Assembly (NCBI GenBank): GCA_964451365.1
Contig: CAYVIB010000046.1
Coordinates: forward strand, 1-26,693
Direction: 5' to 3'
DNA length: 26,693 nucleotides
Source: CAYVIB01 sp964451365
Lineage (GTDB): Bacteria; Pseudomonadota; Gammaproteobacteria; Pseudomonadales; Cellvibrionaceae
The notes under the pieces were generated by a model, which was given only the letters and a program-made list of their open reading frames with translations, did no database searches and had not been told where the DNA came from. Made by a program: the position numbers and the translations under genes. Positions 6,828-15,135 of the stretch are shown here, in pieces. Numbering within the stretch: position 1 is the first letter of the stretch; every line of letters starts with the position of its first letter.

Positions 6828-8840
6828 ATGAATAAAAAAGATTATTTCAGTTATCCCGCAATCATACTGATTTGTTTATTATTAAACGCCTGTGGCGGAG
6901 GCGGTGGAAATGCAACCAACGCTACTGTTGGCATCAACAGCAACAATCAACCGCAACCAAATATTCCGCCGGATGCCAGTGGCATCGAAACCCGCGTCAT
7001 TACTCAGCCGGGAGAGGTAGTTCAGTTCAATCTAGATGGAGCGCTGGATGAAGATGGGCAGATTGTTCGGTATCGCTGGTATCAGCAATACGGGCCGGAT
7101 GCAGCTGTGGAATTGACCGGAGAGCACTATACGCTGGTTGCGCCTGATCTCGAAGATTCCTCTTTTGTTGAGCTGATATATTCGTTGACTATTGAAGACA
7201 ATGATTACGCCACTGATTCAACGCGTATATACATCTATATAGTTCCAGAGCCTGTCGTAAGTGCCGGCGAAGATGAAACTTTTAACGGTGGATCCACAGT
7301 CAATCTTGCGGGCGCAGTCCAAAATCTGGATCTGTGGGTGGAAACCAGCGGCATGTCAGAGTGGGTCGAGTATTACTGGGTTCAGACGGCGGGGCCGGAA
7401 GTGCCAATTACCAACGCTGACTCCGCCTCGATGACGTTTCCGGCACCGGCAACGGATACCCCGATCTTCCTTGAATTCGAACTGACGGCGACCAACTACT
7501 TTGGTGTCAGTTCGTCCGATACCGTTGAGGTGGAAATCGTTCACCCAGCCGCGCCGGATCTTAACCTGGAATTTCCCCCACCCGCGGGAGCGTTTACAGG
7601 AACAGATATTGATGTATTTGGGACGGCGATGAGCGGTTGCGAGGTCGTGATACAACCGGATGGAAACTGGTACTGCGGACCTCCAAAAGCGATACAGTCG
7701 GTAACCGTTGATGCCGGGCTGGGCACCGTTAATGCCGCCCTTAATAACTCCGTTTGGCGCGTGGAGAATTTGGAAATTCCCACTGACGTCCCGGAAGTTA
7801 CCATTACCGTTACGGCAGAGGATGCGGTTGGTCGAGTTCGTATGGCGAAAGCCGTTTTAAAAAAGGATGATGCCTCTGTCGGTGCAGGGGATCCTTTGGA
7901 TGAGCCTGTCGCGGTAGCCACAAGCAACTTCGGCCATTACGGCCGTATTGAGAGAGCTACAGGACCGGATTTTGATACCGTGTTCATACTGACAAAAAAT
8001 ACATCCGACGGTGCAGTCAAACTTATCCCAGTAGACGTTGATAGCGGAAATCGTGGAAACACCATGATCGATTTCTCCGACGACCGATTGGTCCCCATGT
8101 TAACAGAGCCTGGGCATATGCTCTACAGAAATCAAGAATTCTACATATCCAGTAAAAGTCCGGCAGTCACAGGGGTGATAACTTTTAATCAATATTTATT
8201 GCAACGATCGCTTATTTCCGGAGAAGGAGTGGGTAACGGACCTGCCTTCGAAAGCCCACATGGATTGGCATTCGGTCCTGATAACTCCCTTCTGGTTGCC
8301 GATACCGAGGCTAATACTGTGTTCTCTGTTAATATGAGCACGGGCGACAGAATTCCGTTAGCCGATCAGAATTCAGGGGGATCCGGTATCGAGTCGCCGC
8401 TGTATGTAAGCTGGGGCGAGGCTGATGCTGTCTCAGTGTCCGGACATATCCCGGTTGATCCCTATCTGTATTCGATCAATCTAGCGACAGACCCCATCAG
8501 TGGCACCAGCCTTTCTCAAAACAGCACAAATAACGGTCCAGATTTGGCGCCGGAATCACAGGGGATTCTTTCTGGGGGATACGGTACATTATTTGTGTTG
8601 AACGGCGGAGACGATAATATTCTAGCGGTGGATTCCAACGGTGATACTTCTTTAATAGCCGACGACGTAACCGGATCGGAGACATCCTTTTCCCCGCTCA
8701 CCAACCGCAAGGCTTTCACAAGTACCGGTGCAAGAGGATACCACGTACTCTACGTTGTAGGTGGCGATGGAATCAGTGGAAGGTACACTCTGTATGCCAT
8801 TGATCCGGCTAGTGGCGACAAGGTAGTGGTAAGTCGATGA
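6828..8840 (+). CDS. Outer-envelope lipoprotein with Ig/PKD-like repeats and beta-propeller domain
   Basis: The 670-residue product has a lipoprotein signal ending LLLNAC, with Cys22 as the lipidation site, then a glycine-rich spacer (GGGGG). Two PKD/REJ-like beta modules follow (about 55-138 with DEDGQIVRYRWYQQYGP, and about 142-240 with YYWVQTAGPEVPIT), then a further Ig-like region to about 350. The C-terminal half, about 365-670, is propeller-like and includes an NHL-type blade: ESPHGLAFGPDNSLLVADTE near residues 475-495. The ribosome site AAAGGAGGGA is very strong. It is probably a surface-exposed binding or scaffold protein; no catalytic motif is seen. A remnant of a paralogue, matching the TKNTSDGAVKLIP segment, lies at about 18765-18830. 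Confidence 0.75.
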   Translation: MNKKDYFSYPAIILICLLLNACGGGGGNATNATVGINSNNQPQPNIPPDASGIETRVITQPGEVVQFNLDGALDEDGQIVRYRWYQQYGPDAAVELTGEHYTLVAPDLEDSSFVELIYSLTIEDNDYATDSTRIYIYIVPEPVVSAGEDETFNGGSTVNLAGAVQNLDLWVETSGMSEWVEYYWVQTAGPEVPITNADSASMTFPAPATDTPIFLEFELTATNYFGVSSSDTVEVEIVHPAAPDLNLEFPPPAGAFTGTDIDVFGTAMSGCEVVIQPDGNWYCGPPKAIQSVTVDAGLGTVNAALNNSVWRVENLEIPTDVPEVTITVTAEDAVGRVRMAKAVLKKDDASVGAGDPLDEPVAVATSNFGHYGRIERATGPDFDTVFILTKNTSDGAVKLIPVDVDSGNRGNTMIDFSDDRLVPMLTEPGHMLYRNQEFYISSKSPAVTGVITFNQYLLQRSLISGEGVGNGPAFESPHGLAFGPDNSLLVADTEANTVFSVNMSTGDRIPLADQNSGGSGIESPLYVSWGEADAVSVSGHIPVDPYLYSINLATDPISGTSLSQNSTNNGPDLAPESQGILSGGYGTLFVLNGGDDNILAVDSNGDTSLIADDVTGSETSFSPLTNRKAFTSTGARGYHVLYVVGGDGISGRYTLYAIDPASGDKVVVSR

Positions 8841-8888
8841 AAACACAGGTTACTGCTTTGAAAATTAAGCGAAAAGTACGCACTATAT

Positions 8889-8950
8889 TTCGAAGTCCGA
8901 GAGGGTGAGAAACTCGATCTATTTTTCAAGACTAAAGCAAAGCGTGTGGT
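8889..8950 (+). pseudogene. Small orphan protein, family copy 3 (3' scrap)
   Basis: The stretch AAGTCCGAGAGGGTGA, then AACTCGATCTATTTTTCAAG and ACTAAAGCAAAGCG matches the 3' end of copy 2 (6530-6587) with a few changes and a frameshift near GGTGA. Nothing of the 5' two thirds remains. It begins about 50 bases after the lipoprotein stop codon. Confidence 0.75.
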
Positions 8951-8978
8951 AACGAAAGCAGAGCTGATACAGGAGAAA

Positions 8979-9013
8979 AAAGGGTGAAGTATCATAATCA
9001 CCCTTTATTTAAT
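8979..9013. terminator. Bidirectional-looking terminator hairpin
   Basis: AAAGGGTGA at 8979-8987 pairs perfectly with TCACCCTTT at 8998-9006, with A-rich sequence before and T-rich sequence (TTTATTTAAT) after, so it could stop transcription on either strand. The loop is part of the 15-base string AAGTATCATAATCAC that also occurs at 5120-5134. Confidence 0.7.
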
Positions 9014-9222
9014 CAAAGGCGCATAAGGCGTGGCCTATTGTCACTAAAATTGATAATGTTTATGGGGGCCAGCCAGCATTTATTCTTGTCCTGGGGTTGG
9101 GGAGTATCGGAGCGGTGGAATAGCTGCTCTTTTGTCATGCTTCAACTCGCGTAAAAAAAGTCAAAATAGCCTAGAATATTTAAACTCTTTCATTTGCTTT
9201 CTGTATAGGTGAAAATCATACC

Positions 9223-10680
9223 ATGACCCAAGGACTTAAATTACTTACTTTCGGGTTCTTATTCACTTCGTTTTTTGCGATATCAGGTGAAAGCAATGAG
9301 CCTATATCCTACTCCACCGTAAGATCTTTCATTTCAGCTGCTAATACCAATAGCTTGTCCGCTCAGAAAAAATTTATTGAGAACAACTACAATCATCACT
9401 TCTTACAGGCTTACCCGCTCCAGCGTCATTTATCCACGCTGAACGCGATTTTCAGGGATTATGGTGAGATAAAATTATCTGCCATAAAGATGTTGGATCA
9501 AGCGGGTAAATACCTGCTTGTATCCTCAATAGTTCAATCTTCAAAAACAGAAGAATGGAAGGAAATCATACTGTATTTCCCGGAGAGTTCACCCAGCCAA
9601 ATTACCGGGGTTCAAATCAAACCGGCGGATTATCGGACGATTCCTGTCCCATCGAACGTCAATGGAAAACGCAGTCTCGTTAAGGATGTTGCAGGCCACC
9701 TAAATCGTCTGTCAAAAAAGGATCTATTTTCGGGCACCGTATTGATTGCCAAGAATGGAAAAGTTATTTACACCAAATCATTTGGTTTGTCGAACCGAAG
9801 ATACAAGATACGGAACCAGAGAGACACAAAATACAATCTTGGCTCGATGAACAAAATGTTCACATCCGTTGGAATCATGCAACTGGTCGAACAAGATAAA
9901 ATTCGTTTGGATGAGACCATTGACAAGTATGTTGACAGCAGTTGGCTAAACCCTGAGGTAAGTTCACGCATCCAAATCAAGCATTTGCTAAGCCATACTG
10001 CTGGATTGGGGGACTATCTCAATAACACCTTTGAAAGGTCCTCGAAGGACGCCTTTAGGGAAATCGACGACTATAAGACCCTGGTACGTGATGAAGCCCT
10101 AAAATTTGAGCCGGGTACCAAATATTCTTACAGCAATACCGGAATGTTCCTGTTGGGAGTCATTATCGAGAAAGCAAGTGGACAAGGATATTTTGATTAC
10201 ATAAAGCAAAATGTTTACGAGCCAGCAGGCATGGCGCAATCCGGTAGTTTCGAGCTTGATAAACCTGTACCTAACATTGCAACAGGCTATTATTTTGAGT
10301 CGTCACCCGGCTCAACATGGCGAAACAATAACTATCACTTGCCTGTGAAGGGATGCCCGGCTGGTGGCGGATACTCTACCGCGGAGGATCTACTTAAATT
10401 CGCTTTGGCACTGATGAACAATCGCCTTATCAGCCCAAAAAGCAGAGAGCAAATGTTTAAGGTACATACGGAGTTAAGTGCCAGAAATTACGGTTTTGGT
10501 TTTGAAGTCAGAGGTCCGGAGATAAACCGGATCGTGGGCCACAATGGGACGTTTGCGGGAGTAAGCTCCAATATGGATATATTTCTCGACAAAGGGTACG
10601 TTGTGGTGGTCCTTTCCAATCAAAGTCGAGCCGCAACACCCATAGTACAGCGAGCACGAGCATTAATATCACAACTCTAA
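9223..10680 (+). CDS. Secreted serine hydrolase, beta-lactamase/class C-like family
   Basis: The 485-residue product has a Sec signal (about 1-22, ending FFAISGES) and an N-terminal extension of about 140 residues of unknown type. The serine hydrolase domain follows (about 165-480). The three motifs of the penicillin-binding/class C family are present: S208-M-N-K211 (SxxK, acylating Ser and general-base Lys), Y303-S-N305 (YxN) and H440-N-G442 in the position of the KTG box. HTAGLGDY and CPAGGGYSTAEDLLKFALAL are also typical. Members include DD-peptidases, EstB-type esterases and peptidases; the HNG box, rather than KTG, argues against an efficient beta-lactamase. It acts in the periplasm or outside. 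AGGTGAAA precedes the ATG. It is monocistronic. Confidence 0.85.
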   Translation: MTQGLKLLTFGFLFTSFFAISGESNEPISYSTVRSFISAANTNSLSAQKKFIENNYNHHFLQAYPLQRHLSTLNAIFRDYGEIKLSAIKMLDQAGKYLLVSSIVQSSKTEEWKEIILYFPESSPSQITGVQIKPADYRTIPVPSNVNGKRSLVKDVAGHLNRLSKKDLFSGTVLIAKNGKVIYTKSFGLSNRRYKIRNQRDTKYNLGSMNKMFTSVGIMQLVEQDKIRLDETIDKYVDSSWLNPEVSSRIQIKHLLSHTAGLGDYLNNTFERSSKDAFREIDDYKTLVRDEALKFEPGTKYSYSNTGMFLLGVIIEKASGQGYFDYIKQNVYEPAGMAQSGSFELDKPVPNIATGYYFESSPGSTWRNNNYHLPVKGCPAGGGYSTAEDLLKFALALMNNRLISPKSREQMFKVHTELSARNYGFGFEVRGPEINRIVGHNGTFAGVSSNMDIFLDKGYVVVVLSNQSRAATPIVQRARALISQL

Positions 10681-10900
10681 GGTAGTGTTCGCAGATCTGT
10701 GTCAGTTCCTTACACTGGCAACCGAGTAGATGACTCACGCCGAAGGACCAATCAGCACGGGGTGGAGCGTAATGTCTTACTCCTTGCCCTCTCCATCCAC
10801 TGATTGATTGGGTATTTAGCGTTTCAAATCCTGCGGGCTTTCATCACACTTCCATCTCTCATATTGGATATAATATCGACAGCACAGGAGGTTCCTATTT

Positions 10901-11845
10901 ATGTTAAACATTTCTCAATCCGTTGGTAACGGCGGTAAGAATATTCCGGCAGATGTTCTTATCGTACAAAAACTGCTAAACATGAACCTATGGCAGATGG
11001 TTCCGTATCTTCCTTTAAAGGAAGACCGCAAATGCGGCCCCATTACGGTTGGAATGATAAAGGAGTTCCAAAAACGTGTTATGGGTATGAATAATCCAGA
11101 CGGCAGGGTGGACCCGGGAAAAGGAACAATCCAGAATCTGAATAAACACAAAGACAAATCCTCCGGCACCCCCGCTACCAAGACGGGATTCAATACTTCA
11201 CTCTTTCAGGCACAGGCCATCCTGGGCGCGGCCGTCTCTAAAACGCTTGACCCACAGAACGAAAAAAAGACCACATTACTTACCGAGCAGGATTACGAAA
11301 ACGCGGCCAGGATTATCGGTGTGGAAACTGCTGCGGTAAAAGCGGTGGCTTCTGTAGAAAGCCGGGGAAGCGGGTTCCTGAGTAATGGTAAGCCCAAAAT
11401 TCTGTTTGAGGGACATTACTTCTCCCGATTCACAAAACACGTCTACGACACCAAGCACCCAACCATATCTTATAGGAAGTGGACGAAGACGCATTACAAA
11501 GGCGGTGCCGCTGAGTATGACCGCTACGATCTTGCTTACTCTCTGGACAAAGAAGCCGCCATGAAGTCCGCTTCATGGGGCAAATTCCAGATAATGGGAG
11601 CAAATTATTCATTGGCTGGGTATTCGTCTGTGGAAAAATTCGTAAGCGATATGTGCCTGACAGAAAGCTATCACTTGAATGCTTTTGTCCGATATCTTAA
11701 ATCGACTAAACTGGATGCGCACCTGAAGACAAAAAGCTGGGCAAAATTCGCCGAGGGCTATAACGGCCCGGGGTACAAAGAAAACAAGTATGATGTATTG
11801 ATGAAGCAAGCGTACGAAGCATTTTCCACAGGACCAGCCAAATGA
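10901..11845 (+). CDS. Peptidoglycan-binding N-acetylmuramidase (PF11860/DUF3380-type), candidate effector
   Basis: The 314-residue product has a peptidoglycan-binding helical domain at about 1-80 (NIPADVLIVQKLLN, CGPITVGMIKEFQ, NPDGRVDPGKGTIQNLN). A linker leads to a muramidase domain at about 130-312: VETAAVKAVASVESRGSGFL, with the likely catalytic Glu in VESRG; ILFEGHYFSRFT; SASWGKFQIMGANY; and SWAKFAEGYNGPGY. This is the N-acetylmuramidase fold that hydrolyses the MurNAc-GlcNAc bond. There is no signal peptide, so reaching the wall requires lysis, a holin or type VI secretion; the same architecture is common among T6SS and phage enzymes. The start is set by AGGAGG eleven bases upstream, with TATAAT at 10869-10874 as a likely -10. 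The stop overlaps the next gene by four bases (ATGA). Confidence 0.85.
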   Translation: MLNISQSVGNGGKNIPADVLIVQKLLNMNLWQMVPYLPLKEDRKCGPITVGMIKEFQKRVMGMNNPDGRVDPGKGTIQNLNKHKDKSSGTPATKTGFNTSLFQAQAILGAAVSKTLDPQNEKKTTLLTEQDYENAARIIGVETAAVKAVASVESRGSGFLSNGKPKILFEGHYFSRFTKHVYDTKHPTISYRKWTKTHYKGGAAEYDRYDLAYSLDKEAAMKSASWGKFQIMGANYSLAGYSSVEKFVSDMCLTESYHLNAFVRYLKSTKLDAHLKTKSWAKFAEGYNGPGYKENKYDVLMKQAYEAFSTGPAK

Positions 11846-12516
11846 AAACGACGTTTTTTATGATTTTCTTCCTGCTGGCGAGCTGCGGGCAGGCATCGGA
11901 TTCACCGGCCGAAAGAAGCCAGAAAACACCAACACTATCTTTTGAAGTTTTTCGCCAGCAAGAAGAAATACCGGCACCCAGTTCCCCTTTTGGCTTCTGG
12001 GAAAAGTCCATTCAGTATCCGATTTTTGAGTCCAGCGACAAAAAGGAGCTTGCAACAAGCATTAATTTAACCCTCAGAACCCTGGTGGAAAAGTACCAGT
12101 GCAAGAACACGGGTGACCAGACATTTTCTGCAAATGTTATGCATCAAGGTGCATCCGTGCTCAGCGTTACCTATGAAGCCATGTGGATGTGCCCGCCGAT
12201 GCCGCATCCCGATAGCACGGCAGGCGCCATAAATATCGATTTACGAAACGGCGAGGAGATTGTGTGGCGCAATCAACTTCAGGACCAGGCAGCCGAAGAA
12301 AACTTTCTTAAACTGCTTGCTAAAGAACGGCAGGAAGTGGTGGAAGCAGAAGAGTGTCGACTCCCTTCCGAATTTGATTACTTTTATGTAGCGGAAAATG
12401 AGCTGCGATTTGTTTTCCAGGCGGACACACACTCCGAAGTTTGTACGGTAACGGTCACAATAGACAGAGACACTGCGGGTCAATTTTTTACCCCAAGTTC
12501 TGCTCTTAAGCCCTGA
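11842..12516 (+). CDS. Lipoprotein partner of the muramidase (DUF3298/RsiV-like), candidate immunity protein
   Basis: The 224-residue product has a short lipoprotein signal, MKTTFFMIFFLLASCG, with lipidation at Cys15. The mature part resembles the DUF3298/RsiV-PdaC fold: an early W..SIQYPIFESSDKKE segment, a helix with SINLTLRTLVEKY, GASVLSVTYEAM, an AINIDLRNGEEIVW strand pair, and late FDYFYVAENELRFVF. This is a pattern-based reading. In Bacillus, RsiV of this family binds and inhibits lysozyme, so an envelope-anchored relative translated with a muramidase fits an immunity or inhibitor role. The ATG overlaps the muramidase stop by four bases, so translation is coupled. A decayed copy of the same junction lies at 14824-15060. 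Confidence 0.75.
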   Translation: MKTTFFMIFFLLASCGQASDSPAERSQKTPTLSFEVFRQQEEIPAPSSPFGFWEKSIQYPIFESSDKKELATSINLTLRTLVEKYQCKNTGDQTFSANVMHQGASVLSVTYEAMWMCPPMPHPDSTAGAINIDLRNGEEIVWRNQLQDQAAEENFLKLLAKERQEVVEAEECRLPSEFDYFYVAENELRFVFQADTHSEVCTVTVTIDRDTAGQFFTPSSALKP

Positions 12517-12603
12517 ACTAACGCGCGCGCGGGGTCAGGTTATATTGGCCTCGCCACCTAATGCAATTGAACATCCTTATAGATTCCAGCCTCCTCCACT
12601 ACT

Positions 12604-12718
12604 ACACTCTCTCCACCGTTCGCCGCACCCGTTCCTCGAGGGAATCCCGAGTGATTCGGCGAATGCCGGAATCGACGACAAAGACGGCTGTCCACAGCCT
12701 CTCTGAGGCCGGGAAAAG
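12604..12718 (-). repeat. XRE regulator 3'-end remnant (frameshifted)
   Basis: The segment matches 5828-5938 of the intact XRE gene through CTCTCTCCACCGTTCG, AATCGACGACAAAGACGGCT and flanking bases. On the minus strand it reads GCGQPSLSSIPAFAESLGIP, then, in another frame, LEERVRRTVERV, so the coding sequence is broken. The N-terminal half of the regulator is absent. Confidence 0.8.
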
Positions 12719-12758
12719 GCATCTAACGAAGCAATGAATCGAACAGAGGAGGAAGATA

Positions 12759-13313
12759 GTGAGAATCCGACACCTTGCTGCAGCACTCGCCGCAACCATC
12801 GCCATGACCGGACGCGGAGGCGCTGAGAGCGAGCGTAACGACTCATCTCTAACCGGCGCCGAGCGTGATGCTGAATTTGCGTCAGAGTGGACGGAGGGTA
12901 TTATCGACCGGCCGCGGTCCAATACATCCGCCGCGACCCTTGTCGCCGTTCGTACCGGCACCCACGAGAGCTTCGACCGGATTGTGTTCGAGTTCGACGA
13001 GCGAGTTCCGGGCTATCACGTTGAATACATCGACCGGCCCGTGCGGAAGTGCGGGTCCGGCAAGGTTGCGCAGGTGGCTGGCAATGGTTGGCTGGAAGTC
13101 CGATTATCCCCGGCCAACGCGCACACCGAGGAGGGCCGGCCGACGGTCGCCGAGCGGGAGCGCATGCCGAACCTGCCCGAGTTCCTGGAGTTGGAGCTGA
13201 CGTGCGATTTCGAGGCGGTCGTGACCTGGGTCCTGGGCGTCGGGTCGCCGAACCGCTATCAGGTCCGCGAGTTGAGCAGTCCACCACGCCTCGTAGTCGA
13301 CGTACGACGCTGA
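12759..13313 (+). CDS. Exported AMIN-like domain protein (184 aa), GC-rich
   Basis: A GTG start at 12759 is chosen because GAGGAGG lies a few bases upstream. The product begins with a weak signal peptide (MRIRHLAAALAATIAMTGRG) and contains, at about 65-183, FDRIVFEFDERVPGYHVEYI, then WLEVRLSPA, EAVVTWVLGVG and a final SPPRLVVDVRR. This is the layout of AMIN-like domains, which are related to the AMIN domain of cell-wall amidases and secretins and are thought to bind envelope polymers. Base composition is visibly more GC-rich than either neighbour, and codon use differs (many CGG, GGC and GTC codons), which suggests recent transfer. It starts only 40 bases beyond an XRE remnant, another sign of an insertion joint. 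Confidence 0.7.
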   Translation: MRIRHLAAALAATIAMTGRGGAESERNDSSLTGAERDAEFASEWTEGIIDRPRSNTSAATLVAVRTGTHESFDRIVFEFDERVPGYHVEYIDRPVRKCGSGKVAQVAGNGWLEVRLSPANAHTEEGRPTVAERERMPNLPEFLELELTCDFEAVVTWVLGVGSPNRYQVRELSSPPRLVVDVRR

Positions 13314-13633
13314 GACCCACGACTTTTGCCGTTCCTTCCCGGCGGTAGCGGACCTGCCGTCGGGATCAACCTCCTCCATTTAGTCTATGTCTGGGCTACA
13401 ATTTATCTGGGCAACAATCCCGATATCTGGTCCGCGATTCCGGAATCCTGGCGGTCGGACGCACCGTGAGCTGTTGAACTGACGGCAACCTGTCTGGACA
13501 CCAGGCGGCGCGGGATCGGGCCGAGGTAAACATTGATTTTCGCACCAGAATAAAATGACAGCTCGAAAATCGGTTTAACCGAATTAATAATAAAAGCAAC
13601 AGCAACGTACCAATAAAATTGCCGGAGACGACG
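13314..13633. other. Intergenic region before the MORN gene
   Basis: About 320 bases. CCCGGCGGTA at about 13341 can pair imperfectly with TGCCGTCGGG at about 13354, a possible weak terminator without a T tail. The rest shows a shift from GC-rich to AT-rich sequence approaching the MORN gene. No gene is recognised. Confidence 0.4.
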
Positions 13634-14764
13634 ATGTACAACAGAAACAGTCCTTCACTCATAAAGGCTTTCCCGACCTTGGGAATGGCTTTATTAATAT
13701 TGTTGTTTTCCGGGCTGCCGGCGGCGCATGGACAAACGAGAACTGAAAAAATTTACAATGGCTGGGGCCATCATATCGAGACCCGGTCTTATACAAAGCT
13801 GGCCCCGAACGAAGAAAAGGTTGAGATCACACTCCATCTTGCGGACAGGCCCGATACCGTCATCGGCAGGTCGACGTATACCCTGGTCAACGGCAAGAAA
13901 GAAGGAAAATACCACTGGTACTCGACTCGCACCACGCTACTCGAAACCTATACCTATTCGAATGGGGTCGCTCATGGCCCGTACGCAAGATATTTTTCCG
14001 ATGGCCAGGTGAAATATTCCGGAACGTACATAAACGGTAAACAGGAAGGTGAGGCGAAAGGGTTTCATCCGAATGGCAACCTTCGCTATAGAGCTTTTTA
14101 TGTCAACAATAATTATGAGGGTGATTGGATTTCTTACCATGAAAACGGCAAGACCAAAACCAAAGGCGTCTACAAAAACGGAAAAAAGGAAGGGTTATGG
14201 AAATCGTATAATGACCAGGGCGTTCTTGAAAGCGACAGAAAATTCGTCAATGGCGATGAGGACCTGTCCTACGTCAGCCCCGAAAAATTGCCACCTCCCT
14301 GCCCCAATTTAAAAAAGATGCGAGGCTTCTGTATGTTCGTGAATCACGATCCGGACGATAAAATCGGTGGCGGATACAAGTGGAGCTATCAGCGCAAGGT
14401 ATTGGAAGCCTCCTGTGCGGATATCAACAGCGATAGCAAAAACGTTCTGACCGAAAAGATTCAATCAATGTGGGCCGAATATGAACGAACCAAAGGGTAT
14501 TACTGCAACAGCATCAGGTTTGACGTTCCACGGGGAAACATAATCAAGTACGCCGTGAACAATGGATTCGACCAGTTTCTGTATGACATGATCGAATGGA
14601 AAATCGACTTGAACAAAGTTGACGAAACGGACAAAAGAACTGTTCTTGACTACGTTGAGTATCAAATCGGGCGGAACAAGGGTAATGCACTCGAATCCAG
14701 GCACCGGGGTTATTATGATCTACTGCGAAAGGCCGGGGCGAAACACGCAAGAGAGCTGGAGTAA
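13634..14764 (+). CDS. Exported MORN-repeat protein with ankyrin-like C-terminus
   Basis: The ATG at 13634 is chosen over an upstream TTG at 13619 because CGGAGACG precedes it. The 376-residue product has a Sec signal (MYNRNSPSLIKAFPTLGMAL, then LILLFSGLPAAHG, cleavage before QTRTEK). Variant MORN repeats (MORN_2, YwqK type) follow at about 70-205: NGVAHGPYARYFSDGQVKYS, NGKQEGEAKGFHPNGNLRYR, YEGDWISYHENGKTKTKG and NGKKEGLWKSYNDQGVLES. A region with several cysteines (PPCPNLKKMRGFCMF) comes next, then a C-terminal part resembling the end of an ankyrin unit (DKRTVLDYVEYQI ... YYDLLRKAGAK). The role is unknown; such proteins are common near secreted toxins and in the envelope. It is separate from the AMIN-like gene and appears monocistronic. 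Confidence 0.75.
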   Translation: MYNRNSPSLIKAFPTLGMALLILLFSGLPAAHGQTRTEKIYNGWGHHIETRSYTKLAPNEEKVEITLHLADRPDTVIGRSTYTLVNGKKEGKYHWYSTRTTLLETYTYSNGVAHGPYARYFSDGQVKYSGTYINGKQEGEAKGFHPNGNLRYRAFYVNNNYEGDWISYHENGKTKTKGVYKNGKKEGLWKSYNDQGVLESDRKFVNGDEDLSYVSPEKLPPPCPNLKKMRGFCMFVNHDPDDKIGGGYKWSYQRKVLEASCADINSDSKNVLTEKIQSMWAEYERTKGYYCNSIRFDVPRGNIIKYAVNNGFDQFLYDMIEWKIDLNKVDETDKRTVLDYVEYQIGRNKGNALESRHRGYYDLLRKAGAKHARELE

Positions 14765-14823
14765 CCATTGTTGGGATTTGCCTTTTTCATTCGTGTAGCT
14801 TTTTTTTGGCTTTCACTATGAGT

Positions 14824-15060
14824 AATGGGATATAAAGAAAACAACTATGACGTACTGATGGAGAGAGCATTCGAAGCATTTTCCACAGGGTCCGCCAGAT
14901 GTCTTCCTGCTGGCGAGTTGTGGACATGCATCTCGCTCCGAGGACGACGGAAGCCAAAACACATCCAAACTCGCTTTTAACATCTTTAGCCAGCAAGAGG
15001 AAATACCGGCACTCATTCCCCTTTTTGTTTCCGGGAAAAGTCCATTCGGTATCCGTCGAT
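14824..15060 (+). pseudogene. Decayed second copy of the muramidase/lipoprotein junction
   Basis: This stretch aligns with 11769-12023. The muramidase 3' end is kept (reads GYKENNYDVLMERAFEAFST, compare GYKENKYDVLMKQAYEAFST). The overlap region has lost about 25 bases, removing the lipoprotein start and most of its signal peptide. The lipoprotein part continues, frameshifted, through CTGCTGGCGAGTTGTGG (lipobox), CAGCAAGAGGAAATACCGGC and GGGAAAAGTCCATTC. Nothing further up or downstream is preserved. It shows that the gene pair was duplicated as a unit and that one copy then collapsed. Confidence 0.85.
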
Positions 15061-15135
15061 AAATGGCATGCTTATTGATTCATGAATCTAAAACCTGTGG
15101 AAAACTTCAGCCTTCTTCCAAAACAGGAGGACCAT

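Noticed and set aside
12602..13379. Several long minus-strand and alternative frames across the AMIN-like gene.
   Set aside because: They arise from high GC content; they have Arg/Pro-rich compositions and no domain, while the GTG 12759 frame has a signal peptide and a recognisable domain.
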